Source: UBA7455 sp026713185
GTDB taxonomy: Bacteria > Pseudomonadota > Gammaproteobacteria > Pseudomonadales > Azotimanducaceae
Direction: 5' to 3'
Assembly: GCA_963665785.1 (NCBI GenBank)
Contig: OY762456.1
Location: 3,658,001 to 3,722,000, forward strand
DNA length: 64,000 nt
The translations under genes and the position numbers were made by a program. Positions within the stretch are counted from its first letter, which is position 1, and the number at the start of each line of letters is the position of its first letter. The notes beneath the pieces are model-generated. The model made no database searches, was not told where the DNA came from, and worked only from the letters and a program-made list of their open reading frames with translations. Of this stretch, positions 15,927-25,601 are shown in pieces.

Positions 15927-17804
15927 ATGAGACCGTTGCGTAAATTGGCCGCCGCATTGAAAAGCAGCGCTGGGGGCAAGAAAACCATGCTGTTGCTGTT
16001 CGCCCTGTCGATACTCCCATTCGTGCAAGTTGTTGCCGATACGGAGCCGCCGCTTGAGTTCCGATACGGCGTCTCGCAGATACCCAACTACAAACTGAAA
16101 TATCCCGCCGACTTCACGCACTTCAGCTATCTCAACACGGATGCCCCGAAGAACGGAACGCTGGTGCTACCCTCGACCGACCCCTTCAATACCGTGTCGC
16201 CGATGTACAAGGCGCCAGGATATTTCCGGGCCTACGATCACCTGATTGAGCGCGCGGGTGACGAACCCTCGGGCTATTACGGCAGTCTCGCCGAGTCGAT
16301 CGCCTTAAGCGCCGACCGCCGGCGAATCGTATTCCGGCTGCGCCCCGAGGCACGCTGGCACGACGGCAGGCCGATTACCGCAACCGATGTCAAGTTTACT
16401 GTGGAAACGTTTCGCGCTGACGTCATGGCCTTCGGGTGGGCCGGAGCGCTGGCCTGGGTTACTGATGTCAACATCCTGGATCCGCTTACTGTGGAGATTC
16501 GTTCCGACTCGGACGTTGCCAAACAACTCTTCCTCCTCAGCTACATGCCCATTGTGCCCGCACATTTCTGGCTCGAGCAGGATGTGAGCGAACCCATAAT
16601 AGCGCCGCCACCAGAGAGTGGCCCCTACAGGCTGACAGAAGTGTCTCAGGGTCGTTACTTCACGTACAAGCGGGTGCCGGATTACTGGGCCAGGGATCTT
16701 CCGGTGAATCGTGGCAAATTCAACTTCAATACCATTCGTTACGAACGTTACCTGGATGCGACGGTCGCCCGCGAAGCCCTGCGCGCTGGCCTGATTGACG
16801 TGTGGACCGAGACCGACTCGCGGCACTGGCTGTCATCCTACGACGTCCCTGCCCGCGACCACGGCTGGCTCGTGATGGGCACGCTGGTGTCCGGAGGTAT
16901 TAGTGGCGCCCGGTTTCGACTGGCGCTGAACACGCGGCGCCAACCGTTTGATGATCCTCGCGTACGCGAGGCGCTGTTCCATGCATTGGACTTCGACTGG
17001 CAAATCCGGGCCTTGCACGGAGGCGTACTTACCCGGGCCAACAGCTTCTTTGCCAACTCCATGTTCGCTTCCTCGGGATTACCGGGAGAAGCGGAAACAG
17101 CACTTCTCGAACCACATCGCGCGCAGTTGCCCGCCGAAATATTCACCCACCCCTTTTCCTTCCCCAGCACAGATGGCGTGGGCGTCAATCGTGGTGGTTT
17201 GTCCAGGGCGCGGGCACACCTCGCAAAAGCCGGCTATCGGGTCGTAGACGGCATTATGGTCAACCCTGAAGGCGAACCCTTCGAGATCGAGTTTCTGTCC
17301 TTTTCGCAGACAGACCAGCGTATTCTTCTGCCCTACATGCATTCGCTGTCAATGCTCGGTATCCAGGCGGATATCCGCATGATCGACCGCACCGGCTACT
17401 TTAATCGCCGGCACAACGCTGACTACGACGCCATCCTGGTGTACGGCGGTTTCCAGGTACCGCCCTCCTGGGAGTTGCGCCCCTTTTTTCATTCCTCATC
17501 GACGCTTTACCTGAACGCGTCCCGCATCAACCACCCGGCGGTCGATGCCATGGTTGAGGCGGCGCTTGGCGCGACACACCTCGATACGTTTGTCAGCGCC
17601 TGCCGGGCGCTCGATCGCGTTCTTCTATGGAATTATTATGAGTTCCCGCTGGATGCCCTCGGGGACACCCGCATTGTCTATTGGGATAAATTCGGCCGAC
17701 CCGACCTGCCGGAGGAGATGTATGTAGCGCCGTTCCCGGATGGCTGGTGGTTCGACGAGGAAAAGGCAGCGCGAATCAGTTTCAGGAAAAGTCTTAAAAA
17801 GTAG
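15927..17804 (+). CDS. YejA-like periplasmic oligopeptide-binding protein (SBP family 5), orphan
   Basis: Solute-binding protein of the DppA/OppA fold, closest in style to YejA: YKLKYPADFTHFSYLNTDAPKNG, then ARWHDGRPITATDVKFT and a late FDWQIRALH region. A basic N terminus and MLLLFALSILPFVQVVA form an export signal. The start is uncertain: ATG 15927 or ATG 15987, which follows a GGGGGCAAG. I used the former; 15897 is only a TTG. No permease or ATPase genes (YejBEF) are nearby. A second homologue lies at 31283-33118. YejA-type proteins bind oligopeptides, including microcin C, so a link to peptide scavenging is possible but unproven. Confidence 0.88.
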   Translation: MRPLRKLAAALKSSAGGKKTMLLLFALSILPFVQVVADTEPPLEFRYGVSQIPNYKLKYPADFTHFSYLNTDAPKNGTLVLPSTDPFNTVSPMYKAPGYFRAYDHLIERAGDEPSGYYGSLAESIALSADRRRIVFRLRPEARWHDGRPITATDVKFTVETFRADVMAFGWAGALAWVTDVNILDPLTVEIRSDSDVAKQLFLLSYMPIVPAHFWLEQDVSEPIIAPPPESGPYRLTEVSQGRYFTYKRVPDYWARDLPVNRGKFNFNTIRYERYLDATVAREALRAGLIDVWTETDSRHWLSSYDVPARDHGWLVMGTLVSGGISGARFRLALNTRRQPFDDPRVREALFHALDFDWQIRALHGGVLTRANSFFANSMFASSGLPGEAETALLEPHRAQLPAEIFTHPFSFPSTDGVGVNRGGLSRARAHLAKAGYRVVDGIMVNPEGEPFEIEFLSFSQTDQRILLPYMHSLSMLGIQADIRMIDRTGYFNRRHNADYDAILVYGGFQVPPSWELRPFFHSSSTLYLNASRINHPAVDAMVEAALGATHLDTFVSACRALDRVLLWNYYEFPLDALGDTRIVYWDKFGRPDLPEEMYVAPFPDGWWFDEEKAARISFRKSLKK

Positions 17805-17815
17805 CAATTCCGCTA

Positions 17816-18526
17816 TCATAACCCTGGAATAGCGATGGGGTGAGTCGCTGGGAAACCCAATATGCCATAGTGCTGGTCCAGGACAAGATACAACGAGACA
17901 TAAAAGCCCTGCACCGACAAGAGAATCCAGATCACGTTAATGACCCAGATATAGATAAAAACCTCGGCCCATGGGAGCAGGTGGTGGCGTTTGGAGACAA
18001 AGAAACTCCCCACATACATGCCCGTCACATAAATCCATTGATAGAAGATGACCAGACCGATGAGTCCAACGACCAAGGCTGGCAGCATCGGCGACGTAAA
18101 GTTCACCAGCATGATGAGCGTCGGCAGGAGCGTCCAGAACCCGTTGGCGATGTCAACATTGAATCCGCACGAACTGTCATCCGTATAGGCGGGATCATAG
18201 TTTGCATATGTCGCATAGATGTCCGCCCAGAAAGATGGGGCCAGGATTTTATACGGCGCCCACGAGACCCGCGTTGTCATAAAGGCCCGTGCCGGTGAGA
18301 CGCCTTCCTGCTTCGCCCGGTTTTTCCAGTAATTCTTGCGAGCATCCATCATGTCGCGCTGCCGATACAGACACAGTTCCAGAAAACACACCATCAGATT
18401 GATGGCGAGAAAGCCGGACAGCAAGATGTGAAACAGGTTAACCGACCCTTCCACCGAATAACGAATACCCACCGCGGTCGCAGTGACCACGATAATAAAG
18501 CTGCTACTAAAAATCCAAACAGGCAT
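17816..18526 (-). CDS. Polytopic membrane protein of unknown function, 236 aa
   Basis: I do not recognise the family. The ATG at 18526 has GGAGGAT ahead. Hydrophobic stretches suggest about five to six membrane segments: around residues 4-22, 30-50, a pair at ~130-172 (TLLPTLIMLVNFTSPMLPALVVGLIGLVIFY), and ~185-215. A soluble, charged loop (YRQRDMMDARKNYWKNRAKQ) lies between segments two and three. It converges with the YejA-like gene, their ends being only 11 bases apart, and diverges from the acyl-CoA synthetase. Neither neighbour tells its role. Confidence 0.7.
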   Translation of the reverse strand: MPVWIFSSSFIIVVTATAVGIRYSVEGSVNLFHILLSGFLAINLMVCFLELCLYRQRDMMDARKNYWKNRAKQEGVSPARAFMTTRVSWAPYKILAPSFWADIYATYANYDPAYTDDSSCGFNVDIANGFWTLLPTLIMLVNFTSPMLPALVVGLIGLVIFYQWIYVTGMYVGSFFVSKRHHLLPWAEVFIYIWVINVIWILLSVQGFYVSLYLVLDQHYGILGFPATHPIAIPGL

Positions 18527-18646
18527 AGCTGATCCTCCAACAGGTGTCTACTCAACCGAATTACCTTTACCTGCATTGTGAGGTGATGTAAATAAGAAAA
18601 TGTTATAACCTGCATGAGTTGACATTACGAAGGACAGGATGGCGAA

Positions 18647-20179
18647 ATGACTGAAATAACGCCTGTTTTGGACTTTATAACAGCAGCAAACAGTGAATCT
18701 GCTGCAATAAACGCCCCCGGACAGGAAGCGCTCAGTTACGGCGAATTACTGAAACTTGTTGAAAACACGGTATTAACACTGAACCGGAACGGCATTCGCA
18801 GAAATGACAGGGTCGCGGTCGTATTGCCTAACGGCGCTGAGATGGCGGCAGCTTTTATAGCAATTTCCTGTGCCACCACCGCCGCGCCACTTAATCCTGC
18901 ATATCAAAAGGCCGAATTTGATTTCTATCTCCAGGATCTCAATGCCGATGTGCTGATCGTGGAAGAAAACAGTCAATCGCCGTCAATCGAAGCTGCGCGA
19001 GAGCTGCATATCCCCATATTGACATTGAAAAAATGTGACTCTATGACAGCGGGGGAATTTGAACTCGAACCTGTCGACAGACAGCAGCATGAACAGGCAG
19101 TCATCACCCCTGAATTTGCAGGTGGAGACGATATTGCCCTGGTTTTACACACTTCCGGGACCACTTCCCGCCCCAAAATTGTTCCGTTAACGCACAATAA
19201 CATTTGCGCAAGTGCAAAAAATATCCGAACCACACTGGATCTCACATCCGCAGACCGTTGTTTAAATGTGATGCCCTTGTTTCATATACACGGCTTGATG
19301 GCGGCAGTGCTTGCCAGTATCAGCGCCGGTGCAAGCATTTTCTGCACGCCCGGATTCAATGCATTGAAATTTTTTGCCTGGATGGAGGAAGCACAGCCAA
19401 GCTGGTATACCGCGGTCCCGACCATGCACCAGGCAATTTTATCCAGGGCCGGTAAAAATAAAGAGACAGTGATGAATTCCGCCTTGCGATTTATTCGCTC
19501 TTCATCGTCGTCATTACCCCCACAGGTGATGAATGAATTGGAGGAGACGTTTAAATCACCGGTTATCGAAGCTTATGCCATGACGGAAGCATCCCACCAG
19601 ATGACGAGCAATCCGCTACCACCCGGAACAAGAAAACCGGGTAGCGTCGGCATCGCCGCCGGTCTGGAGGTAGCGATAATGGTTGACACTGGCAACCTGC
19701 CCGGAGCTGGCTCCGTCGGTGAGGTGGTGATTAAAGGGGAAAATGTCACGGCCGGGTATGAAAATAATCCAACAGCAAACCGCGAAAACTATGTAAACGG
19801 CTGGTTCCGGACCGGCGACCAGGGCATCATGGATGAAGACGGATATCTGACGATCACCGGCCGTTTAAAGGAAATCATTAACAGGGGAGGAGAAAAGATT
19901 TCACCCAGAGAAGTGGACGAAATCTTATTGGATCACCCTTCGGTGACCCAGGCCGTCACATTCGCCGTCCCCCACGCCAAACTGGGCGAAGAAGTGGCTG
20001 CTGCTGTTGTGTTAAAAGACGGCCAGACCGCAAGCGAGAGTGAACTGCGCTCCTTTGCCGCAGAATATCTGGCCGGTTTTAAAATACCAAAGAAAATCAT
20101 GCTGCTTAAAGATATTCCAAAGGGTGCGACCGGAAAAGTTCAGCGCATAGGCCTGGCCGGTAAACTGGGACTCGTTTGA
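18647..20179 (+). CDS. AMP-forming acyl-CoA synthetase (oxalate-CoA ligase-like)
   Basis: 510-aa ANL-superfamily ligase that adenylates a carboxylic acid and transfers it to CoA. Motifs in order: LVLHTSGTTSRPK (P-loop-like), AYAMTEASHQM, GWFRTGDQG, GRLKEIINRGGEKISP, and the catalytic Lys in PKGATGKVQR. The spacing and the ALNP/PAYQ region recall the fungal Pcs60/plant AAE3 oxalyl-CoA synthetases, but substrate choice cannot be read from the sequence. AGGACAGG lies eight bases before the ATG. The stop overlaps the next gene's start (TTTGATG), which gives translational coupling with the ketopantoate-reductase-like gene. Confidence 0.88.
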   Translation: MTEITPVLDFITAANSESAAINAPGQEALSYGELLKLVENTVLTLNRNGIRRNDRVAVVLPNGAEMAAAFIAISCATTAAPLNPAYQKAEFDFYLQDLNADVLIVEENSQSPSIEAARELHIPILTLKKCDSMTAGEFELEPVDRQQHEQAVITPEFAGGDDIALVLHTSGTTSRPKIVPLTHNNICASAKNIRTTLDLTSADRCLNVMPLFHIHGLMAAVLASISAGASIFCTPGFNALKFFAWMEEAQPSWYTAVPTMHQAILSRAGKNKETVMNSALRFIRSSSSSLPPQVMNELEETFKSPVIEAYAMTEASHQMTSNPLPPGTRKPGSVGIAAGLEVAIMVDTGNLPGAGSVGEVVIKGENVTAGYENNPTANRENYVNGWFRTGDQGIMDEDGYLTITGRLKEIINRGGEKISPREVDEILLDHPSVTQAVTFAVPHAKLGEEVAAAVVLKDGQTASESELRSFAAEYLAGFKIPKKIMLLKDIPKGATGKVQRIGLAGKLGLV

Positions 20180-21150
20180 TGCGTATCTGTATTTATGGCG
20201 CCGGCGCTATCGGGGGGTATATGGGCGCCCGACTCTCCTTATCGGGGGCTGACGTCACCCTCATCGCCCGCGGACCGCACCTGCAGGCGATGCATAAAAA
20301 CGGCTTGAAAATCATTTCTGACGGGCAGGAAATAACTGCCTATCCGCATTGTACTGACAATCCTGCTGACGCGGGTCCCCAGGATTACGTGATTATCACG
20401 CTGAAAGCCCCATCGGTGCCGAATGTCCTGGATTCCATACAACCGTTGCTGGGAGAGAGAACCTGTGTGGTCACTACGGCCAATGGTATCCCCTGGTGGT
20501 ATTTTTACGGACTCAAGGGGCCCTGGGAGAATCACCGGCTGACAAGTGTCGATCCCGATAACCGCCAATGGAACGGGATCGGTCCGCAGCGTGTTATCGG
20601 TTGCGTTGTCTACCCTGCCTGTGAAATCAGTGAACCGGGCGTGATTAAGCATATAGAGGGAAACAGGTTTACCCTGGGTGAACCCAATGGTGAAAAGACA
20701 GAACGCTGTATGCAATTGAGCAAAGCGCTTATCAACGCCGGTTTCAAATCGCCGGTGAGGTCTGAGCTGCGCAATGAGATCTGGGTGAAGTTATGGGGCA
20801 ACCTCTGTTTTAATCCCCTCAGCGTCCTGACTCACGCAACGCTGGATGTGATTGCGACTGAGGCGGGCACGCGCGCTATAGCAAAATCCATGATGCTGGA
20901 AGCACAGGCCATCGGAGAAAAACTGGGGGTGCGATTTGGAGTTGATGTGGAAAAGAGAATCGATGGGGCCGCAGCAGTCGGCGCGCATAAAACCTCCATG
21001 CTGCAGGACCTTGAAGCCGGCAGAACCATGGAAATCGATGCTCTGCTGACCGTGGTAAAGGAATTGGGACAACTGGTTGGTGTGGCAACCCCGGTAATCG
21101 ACCTGATACTGGCGCTTGTGCAACAGCGGGCGCGTGTCGCGGATTGTTAA
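20179..21150 (+). CDS. 2-Dehydropantoate 2-reductase family (ApbA/PanE-like)
   Basis: 323 aa from ATG 20179. The NAD(P) site is ICIYGAGAIGGYMGARLS at the N terminus. VIITLKAPSV, TTANGIPWWYFYG and RNEIWVKLWGNLCFNPLSVLT are characteristic, with the catalytic Lys in the last stretch, and TSMLQDLEAGRTMEID is the C-terminal signature. True PanE makes pantoate for CoA synthesis. The fused operon with an acyl-CoA synthetase and a TonB receptor makes a catabolic 2-keto-acid reductase more likely than the housekeeping enzyme. The stop is five bases from the receptor's start. Confidence 0.88.
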   Translation: MRICIYGAGAIGGYMGARLSLSGADVTLIARGPHLQAMHKNGLKIISDGQEITAYPHCTDNPADAGPQDYVIITLKAPSVPNVLDSIQPLLGERTCVVTTANGIPWWYFYGLKGPWENHRLTSVDPDNRQWNGIGPQRVIGCVVYPACEISEPGVIKHIEGNRFTLGEPNGEKTERCMQLSKALINAGFKSPVRSELRNEIWVKLWGNLCFNPLSVLTHATLDVIATEAGTRAIAKSMMLEAQAIGEKLGVRFGVDVEKRIDGAAAVGAHKTSMLQDLEAGRTMEIDALLTVVKELGQLVGVATPVIDLILALVQQRARVADC

Positions 21151-21155
21151 ATGCG

Positions 21156-23222
21156 ATGGGGAAGCTTCGCTTTGGCAGGTGGGTCATTACCGCGGGTATT
21201 GTGATCTCAACGACAGCCACCTACGCCGATACCGAACTCGATGAAATTATCGTCACCGCAACGCGGCAGGACCAGTCACTGGCGGAGGTCTCAAATGCTG
21301 TCAGTGTCGTAGAAAAGGACACCATCCAGGCGGGTCGCCAGCAGTTGGGGCTGGACGAATCGCTCAACCGGGTGCCGGGCATCTTCTTTCAGAACCGTTA
21401 CAACTTCAGCCAGGACCTGCGGGTTGCCATCCGGGGATTTGGTGCTCGGGCAAACTTTGGTATTCGCGGCATCAAGATATTCGTCGATGATCTCCCGGCA
21501 ACACTGGCTGACGGTCAGAGTGGGGTCGACGACATCGATATCGGTTCTGTAGGCCGTATTGAGATAATCCGGGGCCCGTCTTCAGCATTGTTTGGCAGTT
21601 CATCCGGCGGTGTCATGCGCCTGTATACGGAGGACGGCCCTGATTCACCGTTTACCGAGGCACGGGTTACAGTGGGGGAGTATGAACACCAGAAATACCA
21701 ACTCAAGTTTGGCGGGCAAACGGGCAAACTGAATTACCTGGTGAATGGTTCTTACATGGAAAGTGACGGTTATCGGGCCAACTCCAGGGTGGAACACGGG
21801 CTGGTGAACAGCAAGTTTCACTATGAGTTTGACGATGACTCCGAACTGACCATGATCTTCAACCTGGTGGATTCGCCACAGGCCGATGATTCGGGCGGCA
21901 TCAGGGAGACAGACGTGGCAGCGGACCGGCGCCAGGCGCAGCCAAGAAATCTCAGTTCCAATGCCGGTGAGGAATTGGAGCAATATAAATTCGGTTGGAT
22001 CTATCGTCACCAGTTAAGTGAGAATCACGAGATCAGGGTACGAAATTACTACCTGTGGCGAGATTTTCAGGCTTTTTTACCCATTGGCTCCCATATCCGA
22101 TTTGTACCGGACGACGGGGTGGTTGAATTCGACCGGTTCTTTTACGGCGGGGGCGCACAATATACTTTTTCAGGGGAATTGTTCGGCCGCCCCAACCAGT
22201 TCACCACGGGTTTTGATATCGATATCCAGGAAGACGACCGGCAGCGTTATTCCAATGATGCGGGGATTAAAGGCGCTTTGTCCTTTGACCAACTGGAAGC
22301 TGCACAAGCCTTTGGTTTTTATATCCGCAACAGCCTTGCGCTCACTGAATCCCTGCAACTTACCCTGGGTGGACGTTATGACATAGTGGACCTGTCCGTT
22401 GATGATCGGTTCCTGGCCAATGCCGACCAGACCGGCGATCTGGATTTTGGTGAATTCAGCCCCAGTGCCGGATTGACCTGGTCAGCGATTGACTCCGTCA
22501 ATTTCTATTTCAACTTCGCTACCGCGTTTGAAACACCCACTTTTACGGAACTGGCCAATCCCGCGCGAACTCTTGATGTAAGTCTTGGCGGATTCGCGTC
22601 CGTGGACGCCCAGAATGCCGAGAGTTTTGAGATTGGCGCCAGGGGTCTTTTTGGTGATCGTGTCTATTTCGATATAGCCGGCTTTATTATGGACGTGGAA
22701 GACGAGGTGGTGAGCGTGACCAATATCGGGAACCGCACATTTTTCGAGAATGCGAATACCGACCGTAATGGCATTGAGGCTGGCATCGTTGTGGACATCA
22801 TGGAAGGACTGCAGCTTACAGCATCCTATACGTATTCCGACTTCGAGTTCGACAGATTTCCCACCAATATGGCCGCAGAAGGCAAAATGTTGCCCGGCAT
22901 ACCGGAGAAACAGTTTTTTGCGGAACTGACTTATCGCCACAATTCCGGTTTCTACCTCAGTTGGGACATCCTTTTTGTCGACGACCTGGCGATTAACAAT
23001 ACCAACAGCGCTATTTCCGATTCCTATGAAGTCGCAAACCTCAGGGTGGGACACCGCCTGCAACTCGCGGCTTTTGAGTTGTCTCCATTCATCGGCATCA
23101 ACAACCTGTTTGACACAAAATACATGTCCAACCTGCGCCTGAACGGCTTTGGCGGCAGGGTGTTTGAGCCAGCGCCGACACTGAATGTTTATGGAGGAGT
23201 GTCATTAAGGTTGAATTACTGA
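21156..23222 (+). CDS. TonB-dependent outer-membrane receptor (third)
   Basis: 688 aa from ATG 21156; 21144 is a TTG inside the upstream gene. A signal peptide ends at TATYADTE. The TonB box is ELDEIIVTATRQDQ, the plug has VPGIFFQNRYNF and RIEIIRGPSSALFGSSSGGV, and the barrel ends in a typical YGGVSLRLNY. It is shorter than the other receptors here and closer in style to FecA/FhuA-type or 'iron complex' receptors. Being third in an operon with an acyl-CoA synthetase and a reductase, it may import the organic acid those enzymes use. No metal ligand is evident. Confidence 0.9.
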   Translation: MGKLRFGRWVITAGIVISTTATYADTELDEIIVTATRQDQSLAEVSNAVSVVEKDTIQAGRQQLGLDESLNRVPGIFFQNRYNFSQDLRVAIRGFGARANFGIRGIKIFVDDLPATLADGQSGVDDIDIGSVGRIEIIRGPSSALFGSSSGGVMRLYTEDGPDSPFTEARVTVGEYEHQKYQLKFGGQTGKLNYLVNGSYMESDGYRANSRVEHGLVNSKFHYEFDDDSELTMIFNLVDSPQADDSGGIRETDVAADRRQAQPRNLSSNAGEELEQYKFGWIYRHQLSENHEIRVRNYYLWRDFQAFLPIGSHIRFVPDDGVVEFDRFFYGGGAQYTFSGELFGRPNQFTTGFDIDIQEDDRQRYSNDAGIKGALSFDQLEAAQAFGFYIRNSLALTESLQLTLGGRYDIVDLSVDDRFLANADQTGDLDFGEFSPSAGLTWSAIDSVNFYFNFATAFETPTFTELANPARTLDVSLGGFASVDAQNAESFEIGARGLFGDRVYFDIAGFIMDVEDEVVSVTNIGNRTFFENANTDRNGIEAGIVVDIMEGLQLTASYTYSDFEFDRFPTNMAAEGKMLPGIPEKQFFAELTYRHNSGFYLSWDILFVDDLAINNTNSAISDSYEVANLRVGHRLQLAAFELSPFIGINNLFDTKYMSNLRLNGFGGRVFEPAPTLNVYGGVSLRLNY

Positions 23223-23497
23223 CTTGCTCAAAGGGGGTGGAATTGAAAACATGCTTTGGGTTTCTATGGAATGACATGATTGCGCAGTTTGCTGTTCGGG
23301 GAGAACACGCCATGCAATCTCGTGAGGTCCACTCGCGATCAGGCAATGACATCCAGGTCTTCACAGGTCGGAAGCTAAACTGGCCAGGCTTCGCCATCAT
23401 TTCACATTGGACAAGGCTTCCCCTTTCGCACCCACGGATATAGTGGTATCTTCTCTTCGTTGTCGTAACTGCGTAGAGAAAGTTACCAACTATATTT
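23223..23497. other. Non-coding stretch before the defence-gene debris
   Basis: 275 bases with no credible gene. It probably marks the breakpoint where the front of the type III restriction gene was lost. No terminator hairpin with a T tract was seen after the receptor. Confidence 0.4.
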
Positions 23498-23881
23498 TTG
23501 GAGACGGAGAAGTTGCCGGGAGAATCATTGGCTTTCACAGGGTCTGCCGACAACGATGACGATGTTGTGTGTTTTCTCAAGCTTCCGTCCTTCTACCAGA
23601 TTCCAACGCCCATCGACCCTTACAATCCTGATTTCGGCATTGTTCTTCGACGGAAGCGCCTGCGGGACGGCGAAGAGGCCGAGTTCTACTTCGTTATAGA
23701 AACAAAGGGCACGAACGAGCTTGCGGACAAGAAGGCGCTTCGTGAGAGCGAGGTCTACAAGATCAAGTGCGCCATGAAGCACTTCGATGCGTTGGGGCTT
23801 GATGCGCAAGTAAACTACGACGCGCCGGTCAAGGAGTACCACGTTTTCAAGACTCGCGCCAAGGGAGTGATGGATGCCTGA
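23498..23881 (+). pseudogene. Type III restriction enzyme (Res subunit), C-terminal nuclease fragment
   Basis: About 127 codons match only the end of type III Res proteins: LPSFYQIPTPIDPYNPDFGIV, then FYFVIETKGT and SEVYKIKCAMKHF. NPDF...ETK is the PD-(D/E)XK nuclease core. The SF2 helicase (~850 residues) and the Mod methylase are absent from the window, so this cannot act as a restriction enzyme. The TTG start is nominal. Its end overlaps the start of the DUF1016 gene by 8 bases, so the ends of the two genes were probably adjacent in a former defence island. Confidence 0.8.
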
Positions 23882-25053
23882 GAAAAGAAAATCCCATACG
23901 TCACCAGTCACTGGCTCGGATACGACTGCGCTATTTAACCGGGTCGTCGTCATTCTCGAAGACGCCCGACGCCATGTAGCCCGGACTGTTAACAATGCAA
24001 TGGTTGTCGCGTATTGGCTGATTGGGCGGGAGATTGTGCAGGAACTGCAGGGGGGAGCGGACAAAGCCGAATACGGAAAACAGGTCATTGCCTATCTATC
24101 TCGTCGGCTCACAGAGCGCTATGGCAGGGGGTTTTCTGTTCCGAACGTGCGCAATTTTCGGCAGTTCTATCTGGTTTACCAACAACGTATTCTGGAGATT
24201 CGATACCCGGCGGGTAGCGAATTTGGACATGGACCAGAAAAAACGATACCCAACGGGTAGCGAATTGGACAAGGATGGGGAATTGACATCGAAACAGCAC
24301 CCAATGGGTGTTGAATCCGCAACTGGCTTTCATCCCGATTTGTCCTGGTCGCACTATCGCGCGCTGATGCGCGTCGAGAACGAGGAGGCGCGGCAGTTCT
24401 ATGAACAAGAAGCCGCTCGAAACCACTGGAACAAGCGGCAGCTTGAACGACAAATCAACACACTGCTCTTTGAACGCTTACTTAAGAGCCGCGACAAAGA
24501 CGGTGTGCTGCAACACGCCAATGAAGGACAGGCGACCGAACATCCCATCGACATCATTAAAGACCCTTATGCTTTGGAGTTCCTGGGGCTCCCCGAGTCA
24601 CATCGATTGCTCGAAAGCAATCTGGAGGCGGCTCTTACGACCCACATGCAGGAGTTTCTGCTGGAATTGGGGGCGGGATTTGCCTTCGTGGCTCGACAGC
24701 AACGGCTCACACTGGATGCAGACCATTTCTATGCGGACCTGGTCTTCTATCACGTACGCCTCAAATGCTATGTAATCATCGACTTGAAAACAGAGAAGCT
24801 CACTCACGGCGACATCGGTCAGATGCAGATGTACGTTCACTATTTTGATCGTGAAATATGCACCCAGGAGGACAACCCTACGATTGGCTTGATCCTATGC
24901 ACCGACAAGAACGACGCTGTCGTCGAATACGTGCTCGACAAGGGCAACGAACGAATTTTCGCCAGTCGCTACAAGCTGGAACTTCCACCCAAGGAAGAGC
25001 TGCGCAGACTGCTGCTTGAATGGCGCTCCGAGAACGTAGAAGGCAAGTTATGA
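23874..25053 (+). pseudogene. DUF1016 (YhcG-type) PD-(D/E)XK nuclease, frameshifted
   Basis: Reads in two frames. The first gives the DUF1016 N domain: VVAYWLIGREIVQELQGG, KQVIAYLSRRLTERYGRGFS and NVRNFRQFYLVY. The second, open from about 24220 to 25053, gives LSWSHYRALMRVENEEARQF and the nuclease core with DADHFYADLVFYH and YVIIDLKTEKLTHGDIGQ. The break lies in a local near-duplication: CGATACCCGGCGGGTAGCGA at 24201 and CGATACCCAACGGGTAGCGA at 24244, with one extra T (GAATTTGG against GAATTGG). Without that base the frames join. YhcG-type proteins are tied to phage defence and mobile elements. A sequencing or assembly error is the alternative. Confidence 0.8.
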
Positions 25054-25082
25054 ACAAGGCCATTATGGATCTGAGGTAGCTT

Positions 25083-25385
25083 ATGAACATCACCAGGAAA
25101 CAACCTGTCAGTGTGGGTGAAATGATCACTGAAGAATTCCTTGAGCCCCTGGAATTAACTCAAGGACGACTTGCCGAATCAATGGGTGTGAGCCGAAAGA
25201 CAGTAAATGAGTTGTGTACAAATCGTCGCGCTATCACCGCCGATACGGCATTGATGCTTGCGACAGCATTCGGGAATACGGCTGAGTTCTGGTTGAACCT
25301 CCAACAACGTAACGACATCTGGAATGCGTTGAATACACCAAAGCGTCGTGCTCGCATCAACAAGGCCAAACCAGTTGCAGCTTGA
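25083..25385 (+). CDS. HigA-type antitoxin (XRE family), orphan
   Basis: 100 aa. An N-terminal PVSVGEMITEEFLEPLELTQ is followed by a helix-turn-helix (RLAESMGVSRKTVNELCTNRR) and the family signature TALMLATAFGNTAEFWLNLQ. HigA normally follows a small HigB RNase toxin and represses the pair's promoter. Here the gene upstream is the nuclease and no HigB-like frame is present. It may be the survivor of a lost toxin-antitoxin pair, or it may guard against a HigB elsewhere. It starts 30 bases after the nuclease stop. Confidence 0.88.
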   Translation: MNITRKQPVSVGEMITEEFLEPLELTQGRLAESMGVSRKTVNELCTNRRAITADTALMLATAFGNTAEFWLNLQQRNDIWNALNTPKRRARINKAKPVAA

Positions 25386-25601
25386 TCATTGGAACTTACC
25401 TGCGTTCGCGGGTGGACCCGGGCTTTGAGGTGCAAGGCAACCTGATCTGCCGGTTCACGTGAACAGACAGCGAAGCGGGTATTCCGGCTCGTGAGATCTG
25501 CCGCAAACACATAGAAGAGGCTTACAGCATCACCGCGGAAAAGAAGGTCCCGATTCATCCGTGAATCAGTCATAATACAGGTAGTGTTATGTGCCGAAAA
25601 A

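Noticed and set aside
25386..25601. Possible gene or tRNA between HigA and the sigma factor
   Set aside because: No frame with protein-like content and no cloverleaf could be made. The stretch LRSRVDPGFEVQGNL is open for only about 25 codons.
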